A stretch of 7,299 nucleotides of DNA from Anaerolineae bacterium (GTDB taxonomy: Bacteria > Chloroflexota > Anaerolineae > Promineifilales > Promineifilaceae): NCBI GenBank assembly GCA_014879345.1, contig JACSSI010000231.1, forward strand, positions 1 to 7,299, written 5' to 3'. Both the position numbers and the translations under genes were made by a program. This document shows, piece after piece, positions 6,114 through 7,299 of the stretch (position 1 is its first letter; the number at the start of each line of letters is the position of its first letter). The notes beneath the pieces were generated by a model. That model saw only the letters and a program-made list of their open reading frames with translations, was not told the DNA's origin and did not search any database.

Positions 6114-6215
6114 ATGAATTTTTGTCTAGACTTAGAGCCGAAAACAGGTGTGATAGATAAGAAGGGTTTCCGAATTTGTTGTTTTAAGCTGGAAAACGGC
6201 CGTTTTCTGCTATGA
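6114..6215 (+). pseudogene. Short frame of 33 codons, possible remnant of a DnaQ-like exonuclease start
   Basis: An ATG at 6114 opens a 33-residue frame ending at TGA 6213-6215. It begins MNFCLDLEPKTG and later reads KLENGRFLL. LDLE near the N-terminus followed by a G-R strand resembles exonuclease motif I (D-x-E) of DEDD/DnaQ-type proteins. The same frame is interrupted by further stops at 6231 and 6312, as expected for decay. The match is short and there is no RBS, so chance is a serious alternative. Confidence 0.2.
6195..6204. repeat. AACGGCCGTT palindrome, copy 7
   Basis: The only copy between genes, extended here to the 14-bp palindrome AAAACGGCCGTTTT, directly upstream of the candidate extended -10 at 6208-6216. 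Confidence 0.9.
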
Positions 6216-6216
6216 T
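6208..6216 (+). promoter_or_regulatory. Candidate extended -10 promoter
   Basis: TGC followed by TATGAT (6211-6216) is an extended -10 element that needs no strong -35, and none is seen. An AACGGCCGTT palindrome ends 3 bp upstream of it. A transcript from about 6223 would run toward the regulator gene with a leader near 290 nt. Confidence 0.3.
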
Positions 6217-6442
6217 ACGTAGTGGACGCCTTGTAAAAACTCATATTCTCGCGTGATGGAGGAGATCACAACGAGGATTGCCTTGTGACAAACCTGTATT
6301 GGATTCCCTACTAGCCAACAAACAATTATCAAAACGTAGTATCGATATTTCAAAATAATTTCAAGTCATTTGTGGCCGATCAGTTTACCAACTGAATTGA
6401 TGCCATGACTTTGCCATCTGTGCTTGCATCTTTTTGCAGAAC

Positions 6443-6448
6443 TATAAT
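6443..6448 (+). promoter_or_regulatory. Candidate -10 box (TATAAT) of the regulator gene
   Basis: A perfect TATAAT with a probable start near 6455 sits shortly before the possible start codons at 6486, 6510 and about 6546. No good -35 box is present at 16-18 bp. Confidence 0.35.
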
Positions 6449-6509
6449 AAACGTCAGAACACAGCGTGCCACTTCATTTCTCTAATTGACGCTCCCTGGT
6501 AAGTGTGCA

Positions 6510-7299
6510 GTGGGAACAAAACCTCAGCATACGAGAGGGATAAATCTTGATAAAGACGATGACGCTCTCGTATCATGGATTAATCGACAAATTGAGACCG
6601 GCGATTTCACCACCCTTTCTACCTGGTTGGAAGATATTAACTTTGGCCAATACGACAGAAGTCGGCCTTCTGAAATTCAGAAAACGGCTATCCAACTCTG
6701 CCAAATTTGTAAAAACCATCAGGAAGAAATGGATGCATCCTGGGCTGCCTATCAACGCGCTGTAACCCAAGAGAAAGCCTTGAGTGCAAATCTGGCTAAT
6801 ATTTTGAAGTTGTTGGTTGAACAAACTGGAAACAGGCAGCTTGTTGTTCCAGGAATGAGTCATGCGGCGACGGAACGGCCGTTTGCCGCCCCCTCTCCAT
6901 CTCCATCTGACACAATTCAAACTGGTGTCTGGCAGCGTGTACAAAATTTCTTCAATCGCCCACAAATCCAGTCAGATGTTTTAGACTCCGAAAGCATTTC
7001 CCCAGAGAAAGCGATTCCTATTGAATCAGATACTCCGGCTGAAGAGACACCAGTTCCTACCGCTGCTATATCAAAAAGCCATGTTACAAAAAAAAGAAAT
7101 CCAGACATACAAGAATATGAATATGAGATGCTCCCACGCGCAGAAGAACAGACGGCCACAGTCTTACTTCAGGAGCCAACCAGTGTAATGACACAAACAA
7201 ACACTGAGATTATAAAAAAAAGGGAAGGCATACCGTTCCTTACCATTTATACATTAGGTTCGTTTCGTGTTTATCAAGACGATATACCGATTCTTGAAT
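6510..7299 (+). CDS. N-terminal part of a SARP/BTAD-like transcriptional regulator (partial)
   Basis: One frame is open from a stop at 6483-6485 to the right edge; from the GTG at 6510 it gives 263 residues. Residues about 15-110 (from DDALVSWINRQIETGDF to ILKLLVEQTGN) read as a helical domain I do not recognise. About 110-240 is a polar, Pro/Ser/Thr/Glu-rich linker with a PSPSPS run from a repeated CTCCAT at 6894-6908. The last 23 residues, IPFLTIYTLGSFRV and onward, match the first strands of the OmpR-like winged-helix domain that opens SARP/BTAD regulators (a T-LG-FRV pattern). The DNA-binding helices and BTAD repeats would lie beyond the window, so the family call is a strong hint only. 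The start is uncertain: GTG 6510 and TTG 6486 are in frame but lack good RBSs, while the best Shine-Dalgarno sequence, at 6533-6539, faces an in-frame CTT at 6546. Confidence 0.6.
   Translation, partial: MGTKPQHTRGINLDKDDDALVSWINRQIETGDFTTLSTWLEDINFGQYDRSRPSEIQKTAIQLCQICKNHQEEMDASWAAYQRAVTQEKALSANLANILKLLVEQTGNRQLVVPGMSHAATERPFAAPSPSPSDTIQTGVWQRVQNFFNRPQIQSDVLDSESISPEKAIPIESDTPAEETPVPTAAISKSHVTKKRNPDIQEYEYEMLPRAEEQTATVLLQEPTSVMTQTNTEIIKKREGIPFLTIYTLGSFRVYQDDIPILE
6529..6573 (+). promoter_or_regulatory. Inverted repeat enclosing the best Shine-Dalgarno sequence of the regulator gene
   Basis: ATACGAGAG (6529-6537) and CTCTCGTAT (6565-6573) are perfect 9-bp complements separated by 27 nt. In RNA the pair would hide the GAGAGGG at 6533-6539, so it could act as a translational switch. 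Roughly one such 9-bp pair is expected by chance in 7 kb, so the location rather than the match makes it notable. Confidence 0.35.
6874..6883. repeat. AACGGCCGTT palindrome, copy 8
   Basis: Perfect decamer in the partial regulator gene, in a third codon frame, read as E-R-P-F. Confidence 0.9.

Larger units (their letters stand above)
6031..6509. other. Gene-poor stretch between the cupin gene and the right-hand regulator gene
   Basis: No convincing full-length gene is visible on either strand in these 479 bases. The stretch holds the cupin promoter, an AACGGCCGTT site, two plus-strand promoter candidates (6208-6216 and 6443-6448), a 33-codon frame that may be a gene remnant, and a nine-codon frame at 6285-6314 behind a GAGG. 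I see no tRNA or terminator in it. Confidence 0.5.

Noticed and set aside
6547..6765. 72-codon plus-strand frame starting TTG 6547 behind GAGAGGG
   Set aside because: Despite the good Shine-Dalgarno spacing, the overlapping frame is far longer, has protein-like composition and runs into a winged-helix signature. The coincidence is kept as part of the start-site finding.
912..6883. CRISPR array or restriction-site cluster as explanation of the AACGGCCGTT copies
   Set aside because: Spacings are irregular, from about 200 bp to over 2 kb, the unit is only 10 bp, and most copies are inside coding sequence.
6573..7159. Minus-strand frames of 130 and 80 codons (6573-6965 and 6917-7159)
   Set aside because: They are antisense to the regulator gene, with serine- and cysteine-rich composition, no RBS and no motifs.

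Overview
The window looks like a chromosomal piece of a free-living bacterium, most likely a Chloroflexota member of the Anaerolineae type. This is inferred from the gene mix (ABC1/UbiB-type kinase, squalene/phytoene synthase family enzyme, an apparent SARP/BTAD-type regulator with a long N-terminal extension) and from eight copies of one palindromic decamer, AACGGCCGTT. No rRNA or marker gene is present to prove the taxon, and no phage, plasmid or CRISPR structure is visible.

Left half (1-4310, minus strand): four genes run head to tail in one direction. In transcription order they are a squalene/phytoene synthase family protein (4310 to 3204), an ABC1/UbiB-type membrane-anchored kinase (3172 to 1493), a nucleotidyltransferase-fold protein (1439 to 246) and the 5' end of an exported or membrane-anchored protein (249 to the left edge). 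Gaps are 31 bp, 53 bp and a 4-bp ATGA overlap. The first two genes form a coherent pair, a prenyl-condensing enzyme beside a kinase family tied to polyprenyl lipid and quinone metabolism. The third gene may also have its own promoter.

Centre (4311-5707): a divergent AT-rich intergenic region carries three short inverted repeats. One overlaps the ribosome binding site of the synthase gene and one lies on the putative promoter of the plus-strand tyrosine recombinase. The recombinase has the full R-K-H-R-W-Y catalytic set but no recognisable mobile-element partners or attachment sites here.

Right part (5713-7299): a small cupin gene on the minus strand converges on the recombinase with 5 bp between them and has a good promoter and RBS. 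A gene-poor stretch of about 480 bp follows, with two plus-strand promoter candidates and a weak 33-codon gene remnant. It leads into the start of a large plus-strand gene that runs off the right edge just as a winged-helix (SARP-like) domain begins. Its start codon is unclear, because the best Shine-Dalgarno sequence does not face an in-frame canonical start and lies in a 9-bp inverted repeat.

The strongest unexplained signal is the AACGGCCGTT decamer. It is about a thousand-fold over chance, occurs in five of the seven genes and once between genes, and is read in different codon frames. This resembles the HIP1 palindrome of cyanobacteria.
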